Shown here in pieces: positions 33,986-42,750 of a stretch of 64,000 nucleotides of DNA (position 1 is its first letter; the number at the start of each line of letters is the position of its first letter). The DNA is from JAUVXJ01 sp964433755 (GTDB lineage Bacteria; Chloroflexota; Anaerolineae; UBA7937; B3-Chlor). Made by a program: the position numbers and the translations under genes. Location: NCBI GenBank assembly GCA_964433755.1, contig CAYSSR010000001.1:1545518-1609517 (forward strand), given 5' to 3'. Under the pieces are notes generated by a model. The model was given only the letters and a program-made list of their open reading frames with translations, did no database searches and was not told where the DNA came from.

Positions 33986-33998
33986 CACCTATCCTCAG

Positions 33999-34071
33999 TA
34001 CCCCCGGCGCGACTCGAACGCGCGCACACGGCTTCGGAGGCCGCTGCTCTATCCGCCTGAGCTACGGGGGC
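33999..34071 (-). tRNA. tRNA-Arg (anticodon CCG)
   Basis: 73 bases, cloverleaf readable. The acceptor stem is GCCCCCG with CGGGGGT (one G-U), discriminator A. The D-arm is GCTC...GAGC, and the anticodon stem-loop is GCGGC-CTCCGAA-GCCGT with anticodon CCG at loop positions 34-36. The T-arm is GCGCG-TTCGAGT-CGCGC. CCA is not encoded. It marks the right end of the accessory region; tRNA genes are common integration sites, but I found no integrase or repeated tRNA end here. Confidence 0.93.
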
Positions 34072-34133
34072 ACGTCAATCTCATTCTAGCATACCCCAGA
34101 CTTCGCCGCCATTGGCCGTCGCAGCCGTGCTGC

Positions 34134-34739
34134 CTAGAACGCCGGTGAGTCCAGCAACAGTTCCAGGCGTATCTCGTCCCGGACGGGTATCCCGGCGAAG
34201 CCCTGCTCCTCACCGCCGTGGTGCTCCAGGATGCGGCCCGGCACCACCTCGGTGATCACGAAACCGACGCGCTGGTAGAGACCCAGGGCCGGCAGATCGT
34301 CGTTGGAGGTAACCATGACCACGCGCTTGAGGCCGCTCCCGCGGGCTAGCTCAACGGCCGCCTCCAGGAGTGCCCGACCCACGCCCCTACCCTGATACTC
34401 GGGCAATACGTTGAGCATCACCAGGTTCGTCCGCTCGCCCTCGACGGCGTAGGAGAGGAATCCGGCGAAGTCGCCCTCCACTTCGGCCACCAAGCTCGGC
34501 AGTTGGAGCACGTCGTACAGACCATCGAAACACTCCACCTCCGTCTCGCCCCAGAAGTGCAGAGCCAGCTCCTTCAACCGGCCGCGATCCTGTGGCCCGG
34601 CATCGCGCACGACGGACGGTTTCCTCTGCCCACCCTCCTTCGCTGACAGCACCTCCATTCGTGCGTGCCGAGGGCAGACAAGGACCCCAGTCTGACCACA
34701 TCGATACCAGGCCGGCTCGCCACATAGTGCGCACCTCAT
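34134..34739 (-). CDS. GNAT-family N-acetyltransferase with N-terminal zinc finger
   Basis: A 201-residue protein. The first 25 residues contain a Cys/His cluster, CALCGEPAWYRCG and VLVCPRHA, a likely zinc finger. The GNAT domain (about 42-175) has the acetyl-CoA binding motif LPEYQGRGVGRALLEAA and the late NDDLPALGLYQRVGF. It acetylates an unknown amine or protein. Its ATG follows the stop of the GT39 gene directly (TGAATG), so it is the last member of a coupled operon with three membrane proteins. The zinc finger might direct it to a protein or nucleic-acid partner. Confidence 0.88.
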   Translation of the reverse strand: MRCALCGEPAWYRCGQTGVLVCPRHARMEVLSAKEGGQRKPSVVRDAGPQDRGRLKELALHFWGETEVECFDGLYDVLQLPSLVAEVEGDFAGFLSYAVEGERTNLVMLNVLPEYQGRGVGRALLEAAVELARGSGLKRVVMVTSNDDLPALGLYQRVGFVITEVVPGRILEHHGGEEQGFAGIPVRDEIRLELLLDSPAF

Positions 34740-36245
34740 TCAGCTTACCTCCTGCCGCCCATCCCCCTCCCCTTCGAGGGAGTACAGGTAGACATCCACC
34801 CTGGCGAAGCTTCGCTGCCCGAGTAGCGTCCCATAGCCATCGAACCACTCCTTCACCAGCCCCTGCTCGTCCCACAACTCAGCCTCGGTGACGACGAACC
34901 ACACCTCCTCGTGTCCCGTGGTGGCCTCTCCCATCTCCCGTTCCACATCTTGCGGCCCCATCCCGGCATTCGTGTAGGGCGCATCCACCCCGTCGAATTG
35001 GTCCTCGTAGTAGTACTCGAACACGCGTTTGCCCTGCGGGATCAGAAAGACGAACAGGTCTCCCCGTCCATCCTCCTCCACGTACTCCGCCACGGACCGA
35101 TAGTCAGACTTGATCTTGGTATGGGATTGCCGGGCGACCACGTACAGATTGCAGACCAACACCACGGCCAGGCACACGATGGCGAGCCCAGGCCACCGCT
35201 CCTTCACCGCCAGTACCCCACAGGCCAGCAGCAGAAGATACGCTGGCACCACTGTGATCAGGTAGCGGTCGGTGAAGATGGGCATGCCCAGGGAGATGAG
35301 AAAAAGCCCCACGATGGGCACGAACAGGTACAGACCCAACACCAGACTCTCCTGGCGCCCGCCAAGCAACTCACCCAGAGGTGCCTGTCTCCCCAACCCT
35401 GGCCGGCGCTTGTACAGGACCAGGCCCGCCAGGAGAAGGAACACGAATAGAGCTATGGGCAGTACGTTCCGGTAAGGAGCCGCATTCAGACTGAACACGA
35501 AGAGGAGAATCGCCAGCATCTCGTGCAGCCAGTAGAACTGGTGGCCGGTGGTGAAGGGCCGCACCAGGAGGATGATCTCCCAGCGCGCCATGGGGAGATA
35601 GGGCAGAGCCAAGACAACGAACGTGGCCAGCCACGACTTCCAGGCCCTGCGATATTGCGGCCACGTGACGAGGAACAAGAGTAGGTGGAAAGGTACGATC
35701 AAGATTGACAGCAGATGCACGTACAACGACGACGCTAACAGCAGCAGATAGCCGGCCCACAGGTAGAGACGATCCTCTTCCAGCGCGAGTTGATACACGT
35801 ACGTCGAAGCCACCGACAACAAGAAAAGGAGGGCGTACATCTTGCCCTCCTGAGCATACCAGACGAGATAGGGAGACGTGGCGTACAAGAGAGCAGCCAC
35901 CAGGCCACCAGTCCCTCCCACCCACCGCCGCCCCAGCCGGAAGAGTAGAGGCACCGCCAGTACGCCGCAGACCAGAGACAGGAATCTCACGCCGAACTCG
36001 CTGTCCCCCACCAGGCGTATCCAGAAATGCAGGATGGCGTAGTAGAGAGGGCCGTTGTGCCCGGGGCTGACGAAGAGAGGAGCCAGACCGCTCAGACTGC
36101 GACGGGCGAAGAGAATGGCATCCACCTCATCCCGCCACAGGCTTTGGTAGTCCAGGTGGTACAGCCGTAGCGCAAAGGCCAGGAGGATCAGGCACAAGAG
36201 GGACAGCCTGAGTAGTCGGTTATTCCCGGAGAACCCGGGCCTCAT
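34740..36245 (-). CDS. Glycosyltransferase family 39-like integral membrane protein
   Basis: A 501-residue membrane glycosyltransferase of the PMT/ArnT type, which uses polyprenyl-phosphate sugars at the outer face. The start is the ATG at 36243-36245, overlapping the preceding stop as TAATG. The key early loop FALRLYHLDYQSLWRDEVDA has the catalytic-type acidic residues (DE). About eleven helices follow, with GHNGPLYYAILHFW and YAQEGKMYALL, typical of GT-C proteins, and a soluble C-terminal domain from about 400. Its sugar and acceptor are unknown. It is coupled to the membrane protein upstream and the GNAT gene downstream. Confidence 0.9.
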   Translation of the reverse strand: MRPGFSGNNRLLRLSLLCLILLAFALRLYHLDYQSLWRDEVDAILFARRSLSGLAPLFVSPGHNGPLYYAILHFWIRLVGDSEFGVRFLSLVCGVLAVPLLFRLGRRWVGGTGGLVAALLYATSPYLVWYAQEGKMYALLFLLSVASTYVYQLALEEDRLYLWAGYLLLLASSLYVHLLSILIVPFHLLLFLVTWPQYRRAWKSWLATFVVLALPYLPMARWEIILLVRPFTTGHQFYWLHEMLAILLFVFSLNAAPYRNVLPIALFVFLLLAGLVLYKRRPGLGRQAPLGELLGGRQESLVLGLYLFVPIVGLFLISLGMPIFTDRYLITVVPAYLLLLACGVLAVKERWPGLAIVCLAVVLVCNLYVVARQSHTKIKSDYRSVAEYVEEDGRGDLFVFLIPQGKRVFEYYYEDQFDGVDAPYTNAGMGPQDVEREMGEATTGHEEVWFVVTEAELWDEQGLVKEWFDGYGTLLGQRSFARVDVYLYSLEGEGDGRQEVS

Positions 36246-36859
36246 TACGACACCCGAAGGATGAAGGAGGCAGCGATCAGAAGAAGGAAGAGCACCAGGA
36301 CGAAGCCCCCGCAGCACAGCCACACGGAGGACAGACCCACCACACAGGTGTCGATGAGGACAGCGGGTGATAGCCTGTCCAGGAGGGAGGAGCCCTCTTC
36401 CCCTGGTGCTTCCGTGGGACTGGGCACCTCAGGAGAAGCTTCCTCACCCGGTGTCTCCTCGGGACCCGCCGATGGCGTCACTTCGCCCGCTGGCGGCAGG
36501 ACAGGGGTCTCCCCAGGGGGTACGATGGGTGTCTCGCCTGGAGGTGCCACCGGTGACCCCTCGGGTGTTCCAGCAGGTGCCTCGGTCGGAACTTCAGCAG
36601 GAGTCTGGGTTGGAGCTCCAGCAGGGGCCTCAGTTGGGGTCGCAGCAGGGACCTCAGTTGGGCTCGCAGCAGGGGTCCGTGTGGGCGTCGGCGATTCAAC
36701 AGGCGACTGAGGCGACTGGAACGCCGGGTATGCCAACGTCACCGTAGTCTGGGTGAGAAGGAAGGCGGCCAATAGCGAGAAGACGATCAGCACAAGGAGG
36801 GGATAGACTGAGCCCGGTCCGCGCCGCGCCGGGCGGACCCACTGACCAAGCTTGCTCAC
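36245..36859 (-). CDS. Membrane protein with Pro/Thr/Glu-rich extracytoplasmic spacer
   Basis: A 204-residue protein. The start is a GTG (36857-36859) that overlaps the previous stop (GTGA) and has GGGGGAG upstream. One N-terminal helix (about 20-40), a low-complexity region rich in PTEAPAGTP-like units (about 50-150), and one C-terminal helix (VLVLFLLLIAASFIL) suggest a protein anchored at both ends with an exposed linker. No domain is recognised. It is translationally coupled to the small membrane protein upstream and to GT39 downstream, and may be a glycosylation target or partner; that is speculation. Confidence 0.78.
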   Translation of the reverse strand: MSKLGQWVRPARRGPGSVYPLLVLIVFSLLAAFLLTQTTVTLAYPAFQSPQSPVESPTPTRTPAASPTEVPAATPTEAPAGAPTQTPAEVPTEAPAGTPEGSPVAPPGETPIVPPGETPVLPPAGEVTPSAGPEETPGEEASPEVPSPTEAPGEEGSSLLDRLSPAVLIDTCVVGLSSVWLCCGGFVLVLFLLLIAASFILRVS

Positions 36860-37194
36860 TCGCCAGCTCCCCCTTCTTCTCTCCGTCCTCTCCACCACAT
36901 AGCGCCTCCCACAATCACGACGACCACCGCCAGGCCGATCAACCACGGCGCAAAGTTGAGCCCAGATGGCACCGATACCAGAGCCGGCCCGGCGGCCGTC
37001 TCCTCAGGCTCAGCTTCTGTCTGCACTGGCGTCGTCTGGATGGGGCTCACTGGGGATTGGAAGAGCCAACCTTCCGCTGTTGGCCCCGCCGCCGTAGCCA
37101 CGAAGGCCACCAACAAAGACGCCAGGAGGACAGCCAGCAACCCGGCCGACGATCCCCATCGTGCAGCAAGATGATGCGTGGTTTGTAGTCTCAT
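36856..37194 (-). CDS. Small membrane protein, first gene of the GT39 operon
   Basis: A 112-residue protein with a signal-like helix (about 16-36, SSAGLLAVLLASLLVAFVAT), a short Pro/Thr/Glu-rich segment and a C-terminal helix (APWLIGLAVVVVIVGGAMWW) followed by charged residues. I take the ATG at 37192-37194, 12 bases after GGAGG; a GTG at 37206 lies right against that motif. It is not a recognised family. Its stop overlaps the next start. The short gap 37207-37373 upstream shows no clear promoter. Confidence 0.72.
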   Translation of the reverse strand: MRLQTTHHLAARWGSSAGLLAVLLASLLVAFVATAAGPTAEGWLFQSPVSPIQTTPVQTEAEPEETAAGPALVSVPSGLNFAPWLIGLAVVVVIVGGAMWWRGRREEGGAGE

Positions 37195-37373
37195 ACGCCC
37201 AGTCACCCTCCTGCCCAGGCCAACGTGTCAACGCCGCCGAACCAGGGAGATTCTAGCGCAACGCCACGAGCAAGGCAAATCATCGCCCTCCGCGCACAGG
37301 AACCGAGCAGCATCAGGGTGATCAGGTCCACGACTCCGCTGGTGAGAACACGCCCGGGCCGCCGCTCCCACCA

Positions 37374-38204
37374 TCACTTGCTGCTCAGCTCACCGAGATA
37401 CTTGGACTTCTGATAGGCCGCCCAGATGGCCCGTGATAGCACCGTGCGAAACCCGCCCTTCTCCAGTTGGTACAACGCCTCGGCCGAGGTTCCGCCCGGC
37501 GAGGTCACCATGTTCCTCAGTTCGGCAGGATGGGCGACCAATTGGCGTGCGAAGTCCACCGACCCACGAATCGTCTGGAGGACCAGTTGTTCGGCCACTC
37601 GCCGCGAGAAGCCAAGATGCACTCCGGCGTCGATCATAGCCTCCATGAACAGGAACACGTAAGCCGGGCCGGTGCCACTCAGTGCCGTCGCCATGTCCAG
37701 GTAGTCCTCATCGTCGAGATACACCTCCTCGCCCAGGGCCTTGAGGATGGTCTGCGCCTGCACTCGTTGTTGTTCACCTACCGAGGAGGTGGCCGTCCAC
37801 ACGGACATCCCCTCCCCAATCTGAGCCGGGGTGTTGGGCATAACCCTGACCACCGCGGAGTGACCCAGCCCCTCCGCGATGACGTTGATTCGCGACCCAG
37901 CCACGATGGATAGCACCAAAGCACTGGGCGGAACCATCTCGTGCAGTTCCTCCAGTACCGCCGGCATCACCTGCGGCTTCACCGAGAGCACCACGATGTG
38001 GGCCTCTTTCACAGCCTCTCGATTGTCCGTGGTGGCTCTGACGCCGTACTTCTCCTGAAGTTCCTGCCCCCTCTCCTCACGAGGGTCGGCAGCGAGTATG
38101 AGACCCGGCTTCGTGAGACCCTCAGATAGGATCCCGTTGATCATGGCCTCCGCCATCACACCACTGCCGATGAAAGCTACTAGTGAGTCTTTCAATTCAG
38201 TCAT
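37374..38204 (-). CDS. proC: Pyrroline-5-carboxylate reductase
   Basis: A 276-residue enzyme that reduces 1-pyrroline-5-carboxylate to proline with NAD(P)H, the last step of proline synthesis. The N-terminal Rossmann motif is AFIGSGVMAEAMI (about 10-22). Family signatures include RVMPNTPAQIGEGMSVW (about 120-136) and the C-terminal SPGGTSAEALYQLEKGGFR, close to the ProC signature. The length is typical and no residues appear missing. It lies alone between the GT39 operon and the sfsA region. Confidence 0.95.
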   Translation of the reverse strand: MTELKDSLVAFIGSGVMAEAMINGILSEGLTKPGLILAADPREERGQELQEKYGVRATTDNREAVKEAHIVVLSVKPQVMPAVLEELHEMVPPSALVLSIVAGSRINVIAEGLGHSAVVRVMPNTPAQIGEGMSVWTATSSVGEQQRVQAQTILKALGEEVYLDDEDYLDMATALSGTGPAYVFLFMEAMIDAGVHLGFSRRVAEQLVLQTIRGSVDFARQLVAHPAELRNMVTSPGGTSAEALYQLEKGGFRTVLSRAIWAAYQKSKYLGELSSK

Positions 38205-38288
38205 GAACTACCCCTTCGTTGGTCGAGTATTCGAGAACGTACGATACCAGCGTCGGCATCTCCTCGCCAGCAGCCACCCACACCGGCC

Positions 38289-38804
38289 TCATCGCGCGAG
38301 AGACTGGTCGGAACAGATGACCTCGATGTGCGCCCTGTTCACGATGATCACGTCACCGGAGAAGGTGACCTCTGGGTAGAGGGTGAACACCGCCTTGGCC
38401 TCGGTGAGAGGGATGAACTGCCCAGTCCAGGCCAGCAGCTTCGTCTTCAAGTCACCGGTTCCACGAACATGGAACTTGCCATGGAGCTCGAAGAAGGGCA
38501 CCGTCACCAACACGTCCCATTCAATGGTGTCCACGTGCCTGAAGAAACTCCGTTCCGTCGCCTTACCACTCTCTCTGCCCCCAATGGCGAACAGAATGCC
38601 TCTCTTGTCCAGCAGTGCAGATGCATACGAGGCGACCACCTTGCCGGGTGTCAGGTGTCGCGTGATCTCCAGCCTCTTCAGTTCCACCGAAGAGGTCAGA
38701 TCGTCGTTCAGCACATCGGTCAGGCGCAGGCCTCCTAACCGCACAGCGCCCGCGATACGGTGCTGGTGGGTGAAGAACTCCGCGGACTCCGCGAAATCTT
38801 CCAT
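38289..38804 (-). CDS. Unknown protein, paralogue of the gene at 39912-40454
   Basis: A 171-residue soluble protein without signal or membrane segments. Two parts with beta-strand character can be seen, the second ending LTEAKAVFTLYPEVTFSGDVIIVNRAHIE. The same pattern (ITEARIVYTPNP...SVILINRDKAQ) ends the protein at 39912-40454, so they are paralogues on either side of sfsA. It resembles no enzyme family I can name; a small-barrel binding domain is possible. It lies 84 bases upstream of proC on the same strand. Confidence 0.7.
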   Translation of the reverse strand: MEDFAESAEFFTHQHRIAGAVRLGGLRLTDVLNDDLTSSVELKRLEITRHLTPGKVVASYASALLDKRGILFAIGGRESGKATERSFFRHVDTIEWDVLVTVPFFELHGKFHVRGTGDLKTKLLAWTGQFIPLTEAKAVFTLYPEVTFSGDVIIVNRAHIEVICSDQSLAR

Positions 38805-38943
38805 GGTACGTCTCCCTCACTCGGGCCTCTGAGCCCGTGACGGCAACCTCGCCGACAGGAAACCATGCCACCGCCTGGTCAAGCGCCCCACGCCTGAGGC
38901 AACCACTCCGACCGTCTCACGTAGGGCGGCTATGGTTTCTTCT

Positions 38944-39651
38944 CTATGCCCCTTCGTACAGCAGCACGGGGACCCTCTCGCGAATCACCACTTCCTCCAG
39001 AGTCACCCCGCACGTGTACGCGTACACCTCGACCCCGCGAGAGGCAGCTTCGCGCAGCACGCTGCCAAAGGCCGGATCAGACTCATCGTGGGGAGCGAAA
39101 GCACAAGCATCGTCGCGCTGGATCACGAAGACCGCAGCCGCGCGCTTGCCCTGCCGGCAAGCCTGTTCCAGCTCCCGCAGGTGTCGCCTGCCCCGCTCCG
39201 TCACGGCATCGGGGAACCGGCCTACCCCCGCCTGAACCAGAGTCACCGACTTCACCTCGACCAGGCAGGTACTCTCATTGTCCCCGGATCGCAGCGAGAA
39301 ATCCAGGCGACTATGTCCAAAGGATACCTCTTTGTCGATCAACGGCACCCCCTCGAACTCAGGCAGGGCGCCCTTCTGAACTGCCTCGTGGAATAGCTTG
39401 TTCGGCAGGCGAGCATCGACGGACACCAGAGTAGAAGGAAGCAAGACCATCAGCAGGTCGTAGTCGGTAACTCGATGCGGCGCCCTGGCCTCCGCCAGAA
39501 GGACCGGCTGGTCCCGCCGGAACAGCTCGCTGAGGCGGCCCGAGTTGGGCACGTGGGCAGCCACCTCCTGGCCCCCAACCCTGACCCTGGCCCTGAACCG
39601 ATTCTCCCTGGCGATCAGTCTCCCTCTCAGCAGAGGCTGCTCGATCCTCAC
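38944..39651 (-). CDS. sfsA: SfsA family (sugar fermentation stimulation) protein
   Basis: A 235-residue SfsA protein, with an N-terminal OB-like domain and a PD-(D/E)XK-like nuclease fold. The OB part has VGGQEVAAHVPNSGRLSELF. The nuclease part has the Asp in HSRLDFSL, then CLVEVKSVTLV (Glu-Val-Lys), and FPDAVTERGRRHLREL, which is the family signature. The start is a GTG (39649-39651) after GAGGGTGGG. E. coli SfsA was linked to maltose gene regulation; a nucleic-acid-related role is likely but unproven. It sits between two paralogous unknown genes. Confidence 0.92.
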   Translation of the reverse strand: MRIEQPLLRGRLIARENRFRARVRVGGQEVAAHVPNSGRLSELFRRDQPVLLAEARAPHRVTDYDLLMVLLPSTLVSVDARLPNKLFHEAVQKGALPEFEGVPLIDKEVSFGHSRLDFSLRSGDNESTCLVEVKSVTLVQAGVGRFPDAVTERGRRHLRELEQACRQGKRAAAVFVIQRDDACAFAPHDESDPAFGSVLREAASRGVEVYAYTCGVTLEEVVIRERVPVLLYEGA

Positions 39652-39911
39652 CCCAACCCACCCTCGTTGGCGTGCACCGTGGCCATACGACTCCCTGGTC
39701 GCGAGCCTACATCACGCGCCGACGACCTTCGCATGTCGGACCGGGCGGGGATGGATGTCTCTGCGCAATCGGTCTCTGTCGTCTGTCGAACGCTCGGGTG
39801 GGCGCCCGGGTCTAGACTAGAACCCTGTTCGACACGGACCCAGGGAGCGGGCAGATGACCGATAGCACACTGCATGGACAAGATCATCTTCGATCCTCGT
39901 GGCGCCGCCTG

Positions 39912-40454
39912 CTAGGCCCTTCGCTCATCCGGGGTAGGCCAGAACAACTGGGCCTTGTCTCGGTTGATCAGGATCACGCTGCCCTGCCAAAGCAGCTTCG
40001 GATTGGGCGTGTATACGATCCGAGCCTCGGTGATGGGCATGAACGTGCCGGGGAAAGAGATCAAGGCTCGCTGGAAATCGGCGCTCTTGGCCAGATGCAT
40101 CTCACCTTTGATAGCGAAAGGAGGGACGCTAATCATGACGCCGTGCTTCTCCTTCTCCACATACTCCAGCGGCCGCTGCTCGTCGTCCCTACCCAGAGCG
40201 ACAATGGGCGCCTCGTGTGGAATCACGGCCATGATGGCATCTCTATTCACTAAGACGTACTCCAAGGGCACGTCCGACCTTCCTACGTCGTGTAGCGATC
40301 TCAGAGCCACCTTGTCCACGGTCAGAGTGGGCGAGTCTGCCATGTTGAGCCAAGTCGAGAAGCGCCTGCCGGCCGTGGCCACGTATCCCAGCAGGTGGTG
40401 ATCCACTGTCAGCACCTCGATCTTGGTCACCGTGCGCCCGTCTCTCTGCGCCAT
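39912..40454 (-). CDS. Unknown protein, paralogue of the gene at 38289-38804
   Basis: A 180-residue soluble protein opening MAQRDGRTVTKIEVLTVDHH. It shares with its paralogue the overall length and a C-terminal block, MPITEARIVYTPNPKLL, followed by ILINRDKAQLF. The first 80 residues contain GYVATAGRRFSTWLNMADSP, which has the look of a small beta-barrel. AAGGGGG precedes the ATG. No catalytic motif is visible. The adjacent spacer 39652-39911 contains nothing recognisable. Confidence 0.7.
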   Translation of the reverse strand: MAQRDGRTVTKIEVLTVDHHLLGYVATAGRRFSTWLNMADSPTLTVDKVALRSLHDVGRSDVPLEYVLVNRDAIMAVIPHEAPIVALGRDDEQRPLEYVEKEKHGVMISVPPFAIKGEMHLAKSADFQRALISFPGTFMPITEARIVYTPNPKLLWQGSVILINRDKAQLFWPTPDERRA

Positions 40455-40526
40455 CCTCTAGACCCCCTTCCGTCCCAACCGCGTCTGACCTCAGAGACTC
40501 CTCCACGCCGGGGCCAACCCCCCGAC

Positions 40527-42557
40527 CTACTGACGACCCACCAGCTCCAGCAGCTCTTCCTCGGTAATGGATGGTACGCCCAGCTCCTCGGCTCTTCGAA
40601 CCTTCGAGCTGCCAGGTTGCTCTCCCACCAGCAGGTGGTCAGTGTTGCCACTCACACTGGAGACCACGCGGCCTCCCAGGGATTCGATCCACTCCGTAGC
40701 ATCCTCCCGGCTCATCGTGGACAGTGTGCCGGTGATGACAAACGTCGAGCCTGTGAGCGGACCCTCCTGGCGACCTCCCTCCTCGTCCCGGCGCGTCGTT
40801 CGGACGCCTGCCTGCCTGAGCTTCTCTATCAGGCGCCGGTTCCGCTCCTGGGAGAAGAACTGTACGATGTTTCTAGCTGTACGGGGACCCAAACCTGCTA
40901 TCTCCTGGAGTTCCTCCTCGCCAGCGGCCATCAACTCGTCGAGCGAGGCGAAATGCCTGGTGAGGAGCTGCGCCACCACCGAACCTACGCCTCTGATGCC
41001 CAGCCCTGTGACCAGACGCCACAAGGGCCGATCCTTGGAGGCCTTTGTCGCCGCCAGCAGGTTCTCAGCGCTCTTCTCAGCGAAGCCCTCCAGCCCCGCC
41101 AGTTCGTCTCTCTCCAGGAAGTAGAAGTCGGCCACGTCGCCCAACAAGCCCTTCTCCACGAACGCTTGAGCCAGTCGTTCACCGAAACCTTCGATGTCCA
41201 TGGCGCCCCTGGAGGCGAAGTATTCCACTCTCCTCACGAGCTGGGCCGGACACGAGGCGTTGATGCAGTAATACATCGCCTCCTCTTCGGGCTTCACCAC
41301 AGCCTCCCCGCACACCGGGCAGGTCCTCACCATTTCGAAGACCTTCTCGTTGCCGGTGCGCAACTCCTTCACCGCGCCTACGACCTGCGGTATCACGTCC
41401 CCCGCTCGCTTGACGATGACCGTATCTCCTTCGCGGATATCCTTGCGATGGATGTCTTCCTCATTATGTAAAGTGGCATGGCGGATGGTCACCCCACCCA
41501 CCTGAACGGGCTCCAGCTCGGCGAAGGGGTTCAGAGTGCCGGTACGCCCCACGTTGATGCCGATGCGTAGCAGCTTGGTGACTCCCTCTTGAGCGGGGAA
41601 CTTGTAGGCTATAGCCCAGCGAGGCGCGTGAGAGACCTCGCCCAGCGCCTCCTCCTGAGAAAGGCTATCGACCTTCACCACCACGCCGTCGGCGTCGAAA
41701 TTCAGTCCGTCACGTTGGTCCAGCCACCTGGCATAGCGCTCCAGCACCTGATCGAGGCTCTGGCAGCGCTCTATGTTCTCCGCTGTAGGAAACCCCAGAT
41801 GCCGCAGGTATGAGAGGGCATCCCACTGTGTCTCCAGCGTCTCTCCTTCCACCGCCCCCACCGCGTACGCCAGAATGCTCAACGGGCGCGTGGCGGTGAT
41901 CGACGGATCTAGCTGTCTCACCGAGCCCGCCGCCGCGTTACGGGGATTGGCGAAAGGTCGCTCTCCCGCCTCCTCCCGCCGCCGGTTCAACTCCTCGAAC
42001 CTGTCCTTGGGCATATAGACCTCGCCTCGCGCCTCCAGGTATCGAGGCGCGGGCCCGTCGCCCGCCACCGGGATCCTGAGAGGGATGGCCTGGACCGTCC
42101 TCAGGTTCTGCGTCACGTCCTCTCCTACGAACCCGTTCCCTCGCGTGGCGCCCTGAACCAGAAGTCCGTCCTCGTAGATCAGCGACACCGCCAGTCCGTC
42201 GATCTTCGGCTCGACCGTGTAGCTGAGGTTCACGTCGTCCCCCAGGAGCCTCCGCACCCGCTTCTCCCAGGCCCTCACCTCCTCCTCGTCGAAGGCGTTG
42301 TCCAGGCTCAGCAGTGGACGTTGATGCTCGACCTTCTCGAACTCCGGCAGTGGCTCCGCGCCCACTCTCTGCGTGGGCGAGTCAGGGGTGACGAGCTCGG
42401 GGTGGGCAGCCTCCAGTTCCTTCAACTCCTCCATCAACCCATCGTACTCGGCGTCGCTGACCTCAGGGTCGTCGAGCACGTGATACCTGTAAGAATGGTA
42501 ACGGAGTAGCTGCCGCAGCCGCTCCAGACGCTCTCCGATCTCCTCGCTCGAGCCCAT
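40527..42557 (-). CDS. ligA: NAD-dependent DNA ligase LigA
   Basis: A 676-residue replicative DNA ligase that seals nicks using NAD. I use the ATG at 42555-42557; an in-frame TTG lies four codons upstream. Domains in order are Ia (LRYHSYRYHVLDDPEVSDAE), the adenylation domain with KIDG at 118-121 (Lys118 is adenylated), the OB fold, a four-cysteine zinc finger (CPVCGEAVV...YYCINASCPAQ), helix-hairpin-helix repeats (GFAEKSAENLLAA, IRGVGSVVAQLL, IAGLGPRTARNI) and a C-terminal BRCT domain (TFVITGTLSTMSREDATEWI). Everything expected is present. Confidence 0.97.
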   Translation of the reverse strand: MGSSEEIGERLERLRQLLRYHSYRYHVLDDPEVSDAEYDGLMEELKELEAAHPELVTPDSPTQRVGAEPLPEFEKVEHQRPLLSLDNAFDEEEVRAWEKRVRRLLGDDVNLSYTVEPKIDGLAVSLIYEDGLLVQGATRGNGFVGEDVTQNLRTVQAIPLRIPVAGDGPAPRYLEARGEVYMPKDRFEELNRRREEAGERPFANPRNAAAGSVRQLDPSITATRPLSILAYAVGAVEGETLETQWDALSYLRHLGFPTAENIERCQSLDQVLERYARWLDQRDGLNFDADGVVVKVDSLSQEEALGEVSHAPRWAIAYKFPAQEGVTKLLRIGINVGRTGTLNPFAELEPVQVGGVTIRHATLHNEEDIHRKDIREGDTVIVKRAGDVIPQVVGAVKELRTGNEKVFEMVRTCPVCGEAVVKPEEEAMYYCINASCPAQLVRRVEYFASRGAMDIEGFGERLAQAFVEKGLLGDVADFYFLERDELAGLEGFAEKSAENLLAATKASKDRPLWRLVTGLGIRGVGSVVAQLLTRHFASLDELMAAGEEELQEIAGLGPRTARNIVQFFSQERNRRLIEKLRQAGVRTTRRDEEGGRQEGPLTGSTFVITGTLSTMSREDATEWIESLGGRVVSSVSGNTDHLLVGEQPGSSKVRRAEELGVPSITEEELLELVGRQ

Positions 42558-42750
42558 GTCGCACCCCAAGTGAGTCGCTTCGACTCATGCCCCATCTCCG
42601 GCCCACGGGGCCGGCCTTTGGCGCACATTATATCAGGTTTCTCCGGTTTGCTCAATAGGCTGGACAGTCGCTGTGGAGCGATTTCATCGAAGCCGTGACT
42701 GGGCACACAGGAGGATTTGGTGACGGAACTGGCTAGCGTAGGTAGGGAGT

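Noticed and set aside
33999..34071. tRNA-Arg as an integration site bounding a genomic island from about 23,960
   Set aside because: No integrase, and no repeat of the tRNA 3' end was found near 23,960-24,250, so an att pair cannot be claimed.
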